Source: Streptomyces sp. MMG1533
GTDB taxonomy: Bacteria; Actinomycetota; Actinomycetes; Streptomycetales; Streptomycetaceae
DNA length: 64,000 nucleotides
Direction: 5' to 3'
Assembly: GCF_001279775.1 (NCBI RefSeq)
Contig: NZ_LGDG01000213.1
Span: 62,001 to 126,000 of the forward strand
The translations under genes were made by a program, and so were the position numbers. This document shows positions 24,854 through 33,752 of the stretch, one piece after another. Each line of letters opens with the position of its first letter. Positions within the stretch are counted from its first letter, which is position 1. The notes under the pieces are model-generated. The model saw only the letters and a list, made by a program, of their open reading frames with translations. It was not told where the DNA came from and ran no database searches.

Positions 24854-25579
24854 TCAACTCAGCGGCAGCCGGGGGAACCTGCGCTCCTTCTCCGAGCGCG
24901 CCGCGGCCTCCTCCGCCTTGGCGACGGCCGCGTACTGGTCGACGTACTCCTGCTCGGACAGTGTCAGGATCGCGTACATGATCTCGTCGGTGATCGCACG
25001 CAGGATCGCCTTCTCGTTCTCCATGCCGGCGTACCGGGAGAAGTCGAGGGGCTTGCCGAAGCGGATCACCACGGGGTGGATGTTGGGGACGACCTTGCCG
25101 GGCGGCTGGGCCTCGAAGGTGCCGATCATCGCGCAGGGGATGACGGGCACTTGGGCCCTGAGCGCCATCACCGCGACGCCGACCTTGCCCTTGTAGAGCC
25201 GGCCGTCGTGGGAGCGGGTGCCCTCCGGATAGATGCCGAGCAGCTCGTCCTTGCGCAGGACACCGAGCCCTTCGCGGATCGCGGCCTGGCCCGCCTCCTT
25301 GCCGGAGCGGTCCACGGGGATCTGTCCGGCGCTGCGGAAGAAGGTCGCGACCAGCCGGCCCCTGATGCCGGGTCCCGTGAAGTACTCGGCCTTCGCGAGG
25401 AAGGTGATGCGCCGCTTCAGGACCGCGGGCATCAGGAAGTGGTCCGAGAAAGAGAGGTGGTTGCCCGCGATGATGGCCGCGCCCGATGCCGGAATGTGCT
25501 CCAGGCCTTCTATTCGAGGGCGGAAGACCAGTCTCAGCAACGGCCCCAGGAACACGTATTTGAGCAGGTAGTAGAACAA
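24854..25579 (-). CDS. 1-acyl-sn-glycerol-3-phosphate acyltransferase (PlsC family)
   Basis: A 241-residue membrane-associated acyltransferase. An N-terminal hydrophobic/amphipathic segment (FYYLLKYVFLGPLLRLVF) is followed by the HX4D catalytic motif NHLSFSD (about residues 40-46), the acceptor-binding EGTRSHDG and the fourth block VIPCAMIG. By family it makes phosphatidic acid from lysophosphatidic acid and acyl-CoA. A TTG start at 25579 is used, with GGAG 9 nt upstream. The C-terminal helix is charged (AKAEEAAARSEKERR). Confidence 0.92.
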   Translation of the reverse strand: MFYYLLKYVFLGPLLRLVFRPRIEGLEHIPASGAAIIAGNHLSFSDHFLMPAVLKRRITFLAKAEYFTGPGIRGRLVATFFRSAGQIPVDRSGKEAGQAAIREGLGVLRKDELLGIYPEGTRSHDGRLYKGKVGVAVMALRAQVPVIPCAMIGTFEAQPPGKVVPNIHPVVIRFGKPLDFSRYAGMENEKAILRAITDEIMYAILTLSEQEYVDQYAAVAKAEEAAARSEKERRFPRLPLS

Positions 25580-25817
25580 GGGGGGTCGCTCCTCACTCCG
25601 GCGGTCGGCTCAACCGCCGCGTTAAAGCAGGTCAACCGGCACGTCGTGGGGGTGCCAGTGTAGGGGCAGGCGCGGGCTGCCGAAACCGCACGGGGCGGTC
25701 TCGAGCAAGGGTTTGGCCGAGCCTCGACGGGTCGTCGGCTGCCGGTCACGGTCGCATTCACAGCGGTACTCACCGCCGTACACGCACTCGTACACACAGC
25801 CGTACTCACCGCCGTAC

Positions 25818-27107
25818 TCACAGCCGGACGATGATCAGAGCCGTGTCGTCCGTGGCACCGCCGGGTGGCAGCAGCTCCAGCAGGACGGCGTCGGCGAGGG
25901 GCTCGGGGTCCGCGGCCCGGTGGCGGCGCAGGGAGTCGGCCAGACGGGCCAGACCGGTGTCGATGTCCTCGCGGCGCCGTTCCACCAGGCCGTCGGTGTA
26001 CAGGGCGAGAGTGGCGCCGCCGGTGAAGGTGGTGCCGGCCTGGGGCCTCGGCATCGGGTCGGGGCGGGCATCGAGCGGGGGATCGGTGGCCCGGTCGAGG
26101 AACTCCACCCGGCCGTCGGGGTGGACCAGGACGGGCGGCGGGTGGCCGGCACTGCTGTAGGTGATCGTGTGCCGGTCGAAGTCGATGAAGGTGGTGACCG
26201 CGGTGGCCGATTCGGCGCCGTCGACCACATGGGCGTACCGCCCGAGGATGTCCAGCGCCTGGGCGGGCCCCTCGGCGACCCGGGAGGCGGCGCTGAGCGC
26301 GCTGCGCAGCTGGCCCATGACACCGGCGGCCGCCAGCCCGTGACCGACCACGTCGCCCACGGACACACCGAGGCGGTGGCCGCCCACCAGGTCGACCAGG
26401 TCGTACCAGTCGCCGCACACGTTCAGCGCGCCCACCGCGGGCCGGTAGCGGACGGCCGCCCGGTGGTTGCCGACCTGCCGGCGGGCGGGCAGCATCGCCT
26501 CCTGCAGGGCCAGGGCCACCTCGCGCTCGCGGGCGTGGGCCTGCCGCAGCCGCTCGTTGAGCTCCTGCAGTTCGCGGGCGCGTGTGTACAGCTCGGCCTC
26601 CAGCACCTGGGCCCGGCCGGTGCTGCGCCCGCCGCGGGCCCGGATCAGCTCGGTGACCTCCTCGACCCGGTGCACCAGCAGCAGCACCTCCCCGTCCGGG
26701 CCGAGCACCGGCGCGTTGCACGGGCTCCAGTACCGCTCCTGCCAGTGCCCCGGCCGCTCGGGGTCCTCGACGTCGTACCGCTGCAGGGCCATCGCGTCAC
26801 GCTCGCCCGTGGCCAGCACGCGCTGCAGCGAGGCCTCCAGGTTGCGCATGCCCGTCGCCGCGGGGTCGTTGGGGTTGTCCGGGAAGACATCGAACAGGTG
26901 CTTCCCGATCATCTGCTCCCGCTTGCGGCCGGCCGTGCGGAGGAACTCCTCGTTGACGTCCGCGTAGACCAGATCGGGCGTGAGTACGGCCACCATGCCG
27001 GGCAGGGCCTGGAACACCGCCGCGTAGTCGATCGCCGAATCGCTCATGGCTCCGCTCTCACCACCGGAATCACCCCAGTTTCCCACGATATGCACGGTCT
27101 CGGTCAT
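25818..27107 (-). CDS. PAS-PP2C (SpoIIE/RsbU) serine phosphatase
   Basis: A 429-residue regulator: PAS domain at residues ~25-160 (ALPGMVAVLTPDLVYADVNE), a coiled-coil linker (LEAELYTRARELQELNERLR), then a PP2C-type SpoIIE domain from ~205. Metal-binding motifs are intact: GDWYDL, SVGDVVGHG and the C-terminal TDDTALI. By family it dephosphorylates anti-sigma antagonists or related proteins. An internal ATG at codon 21 (27047) is an alternative start. Follows the larger phosphatase gene by 40 nt, likely same operon. Confidence 0.9.
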   Translation of the reverse strand: MTETVHIVGNWGDSGGESGAMSDSAIDYAAVFQALPGMVAVLTPDLVYADVNEEFLRTAGRKREQMIGKHLFDVFPDNPNDPAATGMRNLEASLQRVLATGERDAMALQRYDVEDPERPGHWQERYWSPCNAPVLGPDGEVLLLVHRVEEVTELIRARGGRSTGRAQVLEAELYTRARELQELNERLRQAHAREREVALALQEAMLPARRQVGNHRAAVRYRPAVGALNVCGDWYDLVDLVGGHRLGVSVGDVVGHGLAAAGVMGQLRSALSAASRVAEGPAQALDILGRYAHVVDGAESATAVTTFIDFDRHTITYSSAGHPPPVLVHPDGRVEFLDRATDPPLDARPDPMPRPQAGTTFTGGATLALYTDGLVERRREDIDTGLARLADSLRRHRAADPEPLADAVLLELLPPGGATDDTALIIVRL

Positions 27108-27147
27108 GTCGGACGTTCCTTGGTCACACCGGTGGTTCCGGCAGCGG

Positions 27148-29634
27148 TCACACCGGTGGATCCGTCAGCGACTGCTCGGCCCAGATGACCTTTCCCTCCG
27201 GCAGGAACCGGGTGCCCCACCGCTGGGTGAACCGGGAGACCAGCAGCAGTCCGCGCCCGCCCTCGTCCGTGGTGCGAGGATGGCGCAGGTGGGGTGCGGT
27301 GGCGCCGCCGTCGAAGACCTCGCAGATCAGCGTCCGGTCCTTGATCAGCCGGAGCCGGATGGGCCCGGTGGCGTGCCGGACGGCGTTGGTGACCAGCTCG
27401 CTCACGACGAGCTCCGTGGTGAAGGCCAGCTCGTCCAGGCCCCAGTCCGTCAGCCTGCGGCAGGCCGCCTTGCGGGCGTCGGCGACGACGGCGGGGTCGG
27501 CGGCCAGCTCCCAGGAGGCGACCTGGTCGGCGCCGAGACGGCGGGTACGGGCCATCAGCAGGGCCACGTCGTCGTGCGGACGGGCCGGGGCCAGGGTGTC
27601 CACGACGGCACGGCAGCGCTGGTCGAGCGAGGCCGCCGACCGCTCCAGGGCCTGTCGAAGCCGCTCCTGGTGCGCGTCCGCGGCCCACTCCTCGCCGCGG
27701 GCCAGCAGACCGTCGGTGTACAGCGCGAGCGTGCTGCCCTCCGGCAGGGTCATCTCGAGCGACTCGAACGGCCGTCCGCCCGCCCCCAGCGGCGGCCCCT
27801 GGGGCAGCTCGACGAACGTGACGCTCCCGTCGGGCCGGACGACCGCGGGCGCGGGATGCCCGGCGGCGGCCATCAGGCACCGTCCGTCGACCGGGTCGTG
27901 GACGACGTAAAGACACCCGGCCCCCACCGCCTGCGTGCTGTCGCCCCCCTGTTGCTCCCCGCCGACCGGTGCGGCGCTCTCCTCCTGCGCCGTGCGCGCG
28001 ACCAGGTCGTCGAGGCGGGCCAGGACCTCGTCGGGCGGCAGGTCCAGCGCCGCGAGCGTCTGAACGGCGGTCCGCAGCCGCCCCATGGCCGCCGCTGCGT
28101 CGATGCCGTGCCCGGGCACCTCGCCCACGACGAGGGCCACCCGTGCCCCGGAGAGCGGGATCAGGTCGTACCAGTCGCCGCCGAGGCCCGTCAGCTCGTT
28201 CGCCGGCCGGTAGCAGGCGGCCACCTCCACCGCGTCCTGGTCGGGCAGCCGGTGCGGGAGCAGGTTGCGCTGCAGCGCCAGCGCCGCGTCCCGCTCGCGG
28301 GTGTAGCGCCGGGCGTTGTCCACGCACACCGCCGCCCGCGAGACCAGATCCTCGGCCAGGCTCAGGTCGTCCTCGTCGAAGGGCTCCTGACGGCGCCGCC
28401 GGAAGAACGTGGTCACGCCCAGGGTGACACCCCGCGCCCGGACCGGCACGACCATCACGCTGTGCAGCCCGAGGTCCTGGAACGTGGTGCCGCGGCCGCC
28501 TGGGCTGTCGGTGAGCCAGTCCCGGGCGAGCGGGGCGAGTCGCCCCTCGCGCCAGGACCGGCCGGTGGCGAGACAGCGGATCGGGGGTGAGCCGGGTGCG
28601 TAGGCGGCGGGGGCGCCGATGCCGATGGTGGGGACCGCGGTGGGGCCGGCGCCTTCCTCGCCCTCTTCGGCCGACGTCCGCCCCGTCCGCCGCAGCCGTA
28701 CCGGATCCGTTCCGTCCAGCGGTCCGGGCGCCGGCTCCGCTCCCCGCAGCACCGACTCCAGCAGGTCCACGACGACCAGGTCGGCGAGTGCCGGTACGGC
28801 CACGTCGGCCAGCTCCTGTGCCGTCCGTACGATGTCCAGGCTGCGGCCGATGTACTCGCCGGCCCGGTCGAGGAGGGCCAGCCGCTGCCGGGCGCGGTGG
28901 TGCCCGGTGATGTCCACGACGGTGTAGTACACGCCCATCGGGTGGCCCCGCTCGTCGTCGAGCCGGGTGAACGACAGCACCTGCGCGGTCTCCCGGTGCG
29001 GTGCCGAGCGCAGGCTGCCGACGTGCTCGTATCCGATCACCGGCTCCCCGGTCGCCAGCACGTGCCGCATCTGCGCCTCGATGGCGTCGGCGTCCAGGCC
29101 CGGCTGTATGTCCGCCAGTCGGAGCCCGAGCCGCTGGGCGGGCGGTCCGCCGCCGAACTGTGCCAGGGCGGCGTTCGACCAGACATAGCGCAGCTCGGTG
29201 TCGACGACGGCGATACCGATGGGCGACCGGGCGACCATCTGCTCCAGCACGGTGCGGTTCATGTCCCAGCCGGGGGCCTGCGCCATCTCCGACAGCAGCA
29301 CCAGCCACCGTGAGGGCCCCCGGGCCTCCTCGGCGGAGGCGATCCGCACCATGACCCTGACCGGCCGCCCGTCTCCGCGGCGCACCGACAGCAGCCCCGC
29401 CCAGCTGCCGTCCCGGCGCCACCGCTCCATCAGGCGGGGCACCCGACCGGCGTCCTCGGCGGTCACCAGGTCGGCCAGGCTCGAGCCCACCACCTCGGCG
29501 GCCGGATACGCCAGCAGCCGCTGCGCGCCGGCGCTCCAGCTCGTCACCACCCCCGCCGCGTCGAGCAGCAGGGGCGCCGCATCCGCCACGTCGAACTGCC
29601 GGCGGGCAACCTCGTGCTCCTCGAATGCGCCCAC
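27148..29634 (-). CDS. PAS-GAF-PP2C-HATPase multidomain regulator (phosphatase/anti-sigma fusion)
   Basis: An 828-residue protein combining two PAS domains (residues ~15-125 and ~130-260), a GAF domain (~275-450), a SpoIIE/PP2C domain (~465-685) and a C-terminal RsbW-like ATPase (~695-820: ELVVSELVTNAVRHATG; GRGLLLVSRF). This one-chain partner-switching design is common in Streptomyces. The PP2C metal motif reads VVGEVPGHG: Glu replaces the usual Asp, while GDWYDL and the distal HDDVALL remain. GTG 29634 has AGAGAGG upstream. Confidence 0.88.
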   Translation of the reverse strand: MGAFEEHEVARRQFDVADAAPLLLDAAGVVTSWSAGAQRLLAYPAAEVVGSSLADLVTAEDAGRVPRLMERWRRDGSWAGLLSVRRGDGRPVRVMVRIASAEEARGPSRWLVLLSEMAQAPGWDMNRTVLEQMVARSPIGIAVVDTELRYVWSNAALAQFGGGPPAQRLGLRLADIQPGLDADAIEAQMRHVLATGEPVIGYEHVGSLRSAPHRETAQVLSFTRLDDERGHPMGVYYTVVDITGHHRARQRLALLDRAGEYIGRSLDIVRTAQELADVAVPALADLVVVDLLESVLRGAEPAPGPLDGTDPVRLRRTGRTSAEEGEEGAGPTAVPTIGIGAPAAYAPGSPPIRCLATGRSWREGRLAPLARDWLTDSPGGRGTTFQDLGLHSVMVVPVRARGVTLGVTTFFRRRRQEPFDEDDLSLAEDLVSRAAVCVDNARRYTRERDAALALQRNLLPHRLPDQDAVEVAACYRPANELTGLGGDWYDLIPLSGARVALVVGEVPGHGIDAAAAMGRLRTAVQTLAALDLPPDEVLARLDDLVARTAQEESAAPVGGEQQGGDSTQAVGAGCLYVVHDPVDGRCLMAAAGHPAPAVVRPDGSVTFVELPQGPPLGAGGRPFESLEMTLPEGSTLALYTDGLLARGEEWAADAHQERLRQALERSAASLDQRCRAVVDTLAPARPHDDVALLMARTRRLGADQVASWELAADPAVVADARKAACRRLTDWGLDELAFTTELVVSELVTNAVRHATGPIRLRLIKDRTLICEVFDGGATAPHLRHPRTTDEGGRGLLLVSRFTQRWGTRFLPEGKVIWAEQSLTDPPV

Positions 29635-29782
29635 GGCCGACCTCTCTGTCGCTGAGAGTGGTCTACCACCTCTTGACTCAATCCTGCCCCTCGACGGCAG
29701 GACCGCACCGCGCCAGGAGGCTTCGTGGCTGCCGGCAGTCGTGTCGCCGGGGTGGCCCGGGCAGGCGCAGCGGCACCCCGCC

Positions 29783-29816
29783 GGTGCGGGCGAGCGGGCA
29801 CCCGCCCGCCCGCACC
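29783..29816 (-). terminator. Likely terminator of the rocD operon
   Basis: 10-bp arms GGTGCGGGCG (29783-29792) and CGCCCGCACC (29807-29816), 14-nt loop, 12 nt past the rocD stop. Confidence 0.55.
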
Positions 29817-29827
29817 GAGCGAGCGGC

Positions 29828-31081
29828 TCAGCCCCGCCCGAGCACCCTCTCCAGCGCCCCGAGCGCCGAAGCAAGCTCCGCCTCCGTGATCGTCAGCGGG
29901 GGTGCCAGCCGGATCGTCGAGCCGTGGGTGTCCTTGGCCAGGACGCCCTCTCGGAGGAGGCCCTCGCCGATGTCGCGGCCGGTGCCGATCGCCGGGTCGA
30001 TGTCGACGCCCGCCCACAGGCCGCGGGAGCGGAAGCCGAGGACGCCCTTGCCGATCAGGCCGGCCAGGCCGTCGCGGAGCACCGTGCCGAGGTCGGCCGC
30101 CCGGCGCTGGAATTCACCCGTCTCCAGCAGCTCGACGACCGCCGTGCCGACCGCCGCGGCGAGCGGGTTGCCGCCGAACGTGGAGCCGTGTTCGCCCGGC
30201 CGGAGTACCCCCAGGACGTCCCGGCGGCCCACCACCGCCGACACCGGGACGATGCCGCCACCGAGCGCTTTGCCCAGCAGGAGCAGATCCGGGACGACCC
30301 CCTCGTGCTCCACGGCGAGGGTCCGGCCCGTGCGGCCGAGGCCCGACTGGATCTCGTCGGCGATGAAGAGGCAGCCCTTGCGGCGGGTGAGTTCGCGTAC
30401 GCCGGTCAGATAGCCCTCGTCGGGGATGACGACCCCTGCCTCGCCCTGAATGGGCTCGATCAGCACCGCCGCCGTCGTCTCGTCGACCGCCGTCTCCAGC
30501 GCGGCGAGGTCGTTGTACGGGACGACACGGAAACCCGGTGTGAAGGGGCCGAATCCCGTCCTCGCCGTCTCGTCCGTGGAGAACGACACGATCGTCGTCG
30601 TACGGCCGTGGAAGTTGTCCGCGGCGACCACGATCGTCGCCTGGTCGGCCGGGACGCCCTTCACCTCGTAGGCCCACTTGCGCGCCACCTTGATGCCGCT
30701 CTCGACCGCCTCCGCGCCGGTGTTCATCGGCAGCACCATGTCCAGGCCCGTCAACTCCGCGAGCCGCTCGGCGAATTCGGCGAGCCGGTCGTTGTGGAAG
30801 GCGCGCGAGGTGAGGGTGAGGCGGTCGAGCTGCTCGTGGGCCGCCGAGATCAGTGCGGGGTGGCGGTGGCCGAAGTTGAGAGCCGAGTAGCCGGCCAGCA
30901 TGTCGAGGTAGCGGCGGCCCTCGACGTCCTCCACCCAGGTGCCCTCGGCGCGGGCGACGACCACGGGCAGCGGGTGGTAGTTGTGCGCGAGGACCGGCTC
31001 CTCGGCGCGGATCAGGTCGGCGGAGGTACGCGTACGGACAGGAACACGGCTGGGAGCCGGAACCCGGGCGGGAGCTGTCAT
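29828..31081 (-). CDS. rocD: Ornithine aminotransferase
   Basis: A 417-residue class-III PLP enzyme that turns ornithine plus 2-oxoglutarate into glutamate semialdehyde. Motifs: PVVVARAEGTWVEDVEGRRY, YSALNFGHRHP, MNTGAEAVESGIK, the PLP-Asp in FIADEIQSGLGRTG, and the Schiff-base Lys in LLGKALGGGIVPVSAV. Its ATG overlaps the stop of the DDAH-like gene by 4 nt (ATGA). The first ~20 residues are Pro/Arg/Thr-rich and divergent. Confidence 0.96.
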   Translation of the reverse strand: MTAPARVPAPSRVPVRTRTSADLIRAEEPVLAHNYHPLPVVVARAEGTWVEDVEGRRYLDMLAGYSALNFGHRHPALISAAHEQLDRLTLTSRAFHNDRLAEFAERLAELTGLDMVLPMNTGAEAVESGIKVARKWAYEVKGVPADQATIVVAADNFHGRTTTIVSFSTDETARTGFGPFTPGFRVVPYNDLAALETAVDETTAAVLIEPIQGEAGVVIPDEGYLTGVRELTRRKGCLFIADEIQSGLGRTGRTLAVEHEGVVPDLLLLGKALGGGIVPVSAVVGRRDVLGVLRPGEHGSTFGGNPLAAAVGTAVVELLETGEFQRRAADLGTVLRDGLAGLIGKGVLGFRSRGLWAGVDIDPAIGTGRDIGEGLLREGVLAKDTHGSTIRLAPPLTITEAELASALGALERVLGRG

Positions 31082-31890
31082 GAGCGGATCTCCTGGGTGC
31101 AGCACTTGATGCCGCCGCCGGCCTTCTGGAACTCGGAGAGGTCGACGGCGACGGGGACATAGCCGTGGTCGGAGAGGCGGGAGGCGAGCGCCTCGGCCCG
31201 CGGTGCGATGAAGACATGGCGGCCGTCGGACACGGAGTTGAGGCCGAAGGCCATCGCGTCGTCACGGGTGGCCAGCACCGCGTCGGGGTACAGCCGGGCC
31301 AGCACCTCGCGGCTGCCCGGCGAGAACGCCTCGGGGTAGTACACGATGTTGTCGTCGTCGAGGACGAACAGCGCCGTGTCCAGGTGGTAGAAGAACGGGT
31401 CCACCAGGGTCAGGCTGATCACCGGGTGGCCGAAGAACTCCTGCACCTCGCGGTGCGCCTCCCGGGCCGTACGGAATCCGGTGCCGGCCAGGACGTACCG
31501 GCCCGTCCAGACCAGGTCGCCCTCGCCCTCGCAGACGGACTCCGGGCGGTGGACGTCGTAGCCCGCCGTCTTGAACCACGTGTCGTAGTGCGTGGACTCG
31601 GGGCGGCGTTCGGGGGCGTGGAAGAGGGAGCCGAAGACGCGGCCGCCGACGACGACCGCCGAGTTCGCGGCGAAGACCATGTCCGGGAGTCCGGGGACCG
31701 GATCCACGGTGTCGACGTCGTGGCCGTGCGTGCGATAGGCGTCGATCAGTGTCAGCCACTGATCCTGGGCCAGATCGACGTCGACTCGGGTGTCGGGATG
31801 CATCCAGGGGTTGATCGCGTACTGCACGGCGAAGTGTCTGGGTTCGCAGACGAGGAAGCGCCGCCGGCGCGGCACACGGGTATCGGTCAC
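31078..31890 (-). CDS. ddaH: Dimethylargininase-like hydrolase (DDAH/arginine-hydrolase family)
   Basis: A 270-residue pentein-fold enzyme. The catalytic Cys is Cys263 or Cys264 in GIKCCTQEI at the C-terminus, with His169 in FFYHLDTALF and the guanidine-binding MVFAANSAVV (Asn76). By annotation tradition it hydrolyses methylated arginine to citrulline; related enzymes hydrolyse arginine, some all the way to ornithine. Coupled to rocD, which consumes ornithine. GTG 31890 has GGAGG 9 nt upstream; a longer frame exists but lacks such a site. Confidence 0.85.
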   Translation of the reverse strand: MTDTRVPRRRRFLVCEPRHFAVQYAINPWMHPDTRVDVDLAQDQWLTLIDAYRTHGHDVDTVDPVPGLPDMVFAANSAVVVGGRVFGSLFHAPERRPESTHYDTWFKTAGYDVHRPESVCEGEGDLVWTGRYVLAGTGFRTAREAHREVQEFFGHPVISLTLVDPFFYHLDTALFVLDDDNIVYYPEAFSPGSREVLARLYPDAVLATRDDAMAFGLNSVSDGRHVFIAPRAEALASRLSDHGYVPVAVDLSEFQKAGGGIKCCTQEIRS

Positions 31891-31936
31891 AGAGGGGTTC
31901 CTCCGCTTCCTGCGGTGTCGACTGAGGGTTGACACC

Positions 31937-31966
31937 AAGGTAGGAAGCGACCGAGACGGCCGACAA
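31937..31966 (-). promoter_or_regulatory. Promoter of ddaH-rocD
   Basis: On the minus strand TTGTCG (31966-31961) and TACCTT (31942-31937) are separated by 18 bp, ending about 46 bp upstream of the ddaH start. The region just upstream, in the Lrp-ddaH gap, is relatively AT-rich and a natural place for an Lrp site. Confidence 0.55.
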
Positions 31967-32014
31967 GGAACCTGGATTGCGTGTCCGCGCAGGAATGCTG
32001 CGTCTTTGACGGGG

Positions 32015-32530
32015 TCAGCGCACGTCTGTTGCGTGCTCCGGCGATTCCTCCGGCGCGGGCTGGCTGGCGCCCGCCTCCGGGCTCTCCGGCAGCAGGTGCG
32101 ACAGCACCATCACGCTGATCGTCTTCCGGATGAACGGCTCGACGCGGATGCGCTCCAGCACCTCCTCGAAGTGCTCCACGTCCCGGGCCCGCACGTGCAG
32201 CAGCGCGTCCGCCCCGCCGGTCACCGTCATCGCCGCCGTGATCTCCGGATGGTTGCGCACCACCTCCGCGAGCCGCCGAGGCGGGGCCGCGCCCTCGCAG
32301 TACACCTCGACGTACGCCTCGGTGCGCCAGCCCAGTGCCGCAGGCTGCACCGTGGCCGTGAACCCGGTGATCACGCCGGTGTCCCGCATACGGTCCACGC
32401 GCCGCTTGACCGCCGTCGAGGACAGCCCGACGGCGGCACCGATCTCGGCGAAACTGGTCCTGGCGTTCGCCATCAACGCGGTGACGATCTTCCGGTCGAG
32501 CTCGTCGAACGGCGTGGGCCTGCTGTTCAT
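32015..32530 (-). CDS. Lrp/AsnC-family regulator
   Basis: A 171-residue protein. HTH at residues ~5-55 (LDRKIVTALMANARTSFAEI; LSSTAVKRRVDRMRDTGVI) and a RAM effector domain (LGWRTEAYVEVYCEG; TAAMTVTGGADALLHVRARD). It lies directly upstream of ddaH-rocD on the same strand, so it likely senses an amino acid, perhaps arginine or ornithine, and controls them. Divergent from the LytTR regulator. Confidence 0.92.
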   Translation of the reverse strand: MNSRPTPFDELDRKIVTALMANARTSFAEIGAAVGLSSTAVKRRVDRMRDTGVITGFTATVQPAALGWRTEAYVEVYCEGAAPPRRLAEVVRNHPEITAAMTVTGGADALLHVRARDVEHFEEVLERIRVEPFIRKTISVMVLSHLLPESPEAGASQPAPEESPEHATDVR

Positions 32531-32630
32531 GCGGGCACTGTATCCAGCGCGCGACCGGCACCGTACCCAGCGCGAACGTGCACACAGGGCACGTGTGCAC
32601 GCGTACGAATTACTCCTACACTCCGGGTTC

Positions 32631-33380
32631 ATGCTGCGCGCCCTGGCTGTCGACGACGAACGCCCCTCACTGGAGGAACTGCTCTACCTCCTCAACGCCG
32701 ATCCCCGCATCGGCAGCGTGGAGGGCGCCGGTGACGCGACCGAGGCGCTGCGCCGCATCAACCGCGCCCTGGAGTCCGGGCCCGACGGTCCGGAGGCGAT
32801 CGACGTCGTCTTCCTCGACATCAACATGCCCGGCCTCGACGGGCTGGATCTCGCCAGGCTGCTCACCGGCTTCGCCAAGCCGCCGCTCGTCGTGTTCGTC
32901 ACCGCCCACGAGGACTTCGCCGTCCAGGCCTTCGACCTCAAGGCCGTCGACTACGTGCTCAAGCCCGTCCGCAAGGAACGCCTGGCGGAGGCCGTCCGCC
33001 GCGCCGCCGAACTCAGCGACACCGCCCCCCGCATACCCGTGCACGAACCCGACCCCGACCACATACCCGTCGAACTCGGCGGCGTGACCCGCTTCGTCTC
33101 CGTCGACGACATCACGCACGTCGAGGCACAGGGCGACTACGCCCGGCTGCACACCGACAAGGGCAGCCACCTCGTACGGATACCGCTGTCCACCCTGGAG
33201 GAGCGCTGGCGCTCCCGCGGCTTCGTCCGGATCCACCGCCGCCACCTCGTCGCCCTGCGCCACGTCGGCGAACTCCGCCTGGACGCGGGCACGGTGAGCG
33301 TCATGGTCGGCTCCGAGGAACTCCAGGTCAGCCGCCGCCACGCCCGTGAGCTGCGGGACCTGCTGATGAGGAGGCCGTGA
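32631..33380 (+). CDS. LytTR-family response regulator
   Basis: A 249-residue protein. Receiver domain at residues 1-120: acidic pair VDDERP, phosphoacceptor Asp in VVFLDINMPGLDGL, Thr/Lys signature VTAHEDFAVQAF and VLKPVR. LytTR DNA-binding domain at ~145-245 (VSVDDITHVEAQGDYARLHT; FVRIHRRHLVALRHV; LQVSRRHARELRDLL). The partner kinase of the LytS class is three genes downstream on the same strand. Confidence 0.95.
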   Translation: MLRALAVDDERPSLEELLYLLNADPRIGSVEGAGDATEALRRINRALESGPDGPEAIDVVFLDINMPGLDGLDLARLLTGFAKPPLVVFVTAHEDFAVQAFDLKAVDYVLKPVRKERLAEAVRRAAELSDTAPRIPVHEPDPDHIPVELGGVTRFVSVDDITHVEAQGDYARLHTDKGSHLVRIPLSTLEERWRSRGFVRIHRRHLVALRHVGELRLDAGTVSVMVGSEELQVSRRHARELRDLLMRRP

Positions 33381-33381
33381 C

Positions 33382-33741
33382 GTGCCCCAGGACCCCGCCG
33401 ACCGCAGAGTCGTCGTCACCGGCCCGCCCCGGCGCACCCGCCGCGCCTCCGGCTACTACCGTCCGCGCACCGAGATCGACGAACAGACCACCCTCGGCCA
33501 CACCTACGTCCGCTCCCTGATGCGCACCCAACTGCGCGCCGCCCTCGCCGTGTTCGCGTTCCTCGCCCTGCTCATCGGCCCCCTGCCCCTGCTCTTCGCG
33601 GCGATGCCGGACGCCCGCCGCCTCGAATGGGCGGTCCTCGGCTTCGGTCTCTACGTCCCGCTGGTCCTGCTCGCCCGCTGGTACGTGCGGCGCGCCGAGC
33701 GCAACGAACGGGACTTCGTGCGCCTCGTCGAAGACCGATGA
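33382..33741 (+). CDS. Small two-helix membrane protein in the symporter operon (DUF485-like)
   Basis: A 119-residue protein: basic N-terminal ~45 residues, then two hydrophobic segments (LAVFAFLALLIGPLPLLFAA; AVLGFGLYVPLVLLARWYV) and a charged end. Starts with GTG one base after the regulator stop. Similar small proteins (DUF485) sit beside sodium:acetate symporters; assignment is by layout and position. Confidence 0.7.
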   Translation: MPQDPADRRVVVTGPPRRTRRASGYYRPRTEIDEQTTLGHTYVRSLMRTQLRAALAVFAFLALLIGPLPLLFAAMPDARRLEWAVLGFGLYVPLVLLARWYVRRAERNERDFVRLVEDR

Positions 33742-33752
33742 GCTGACGAGAG

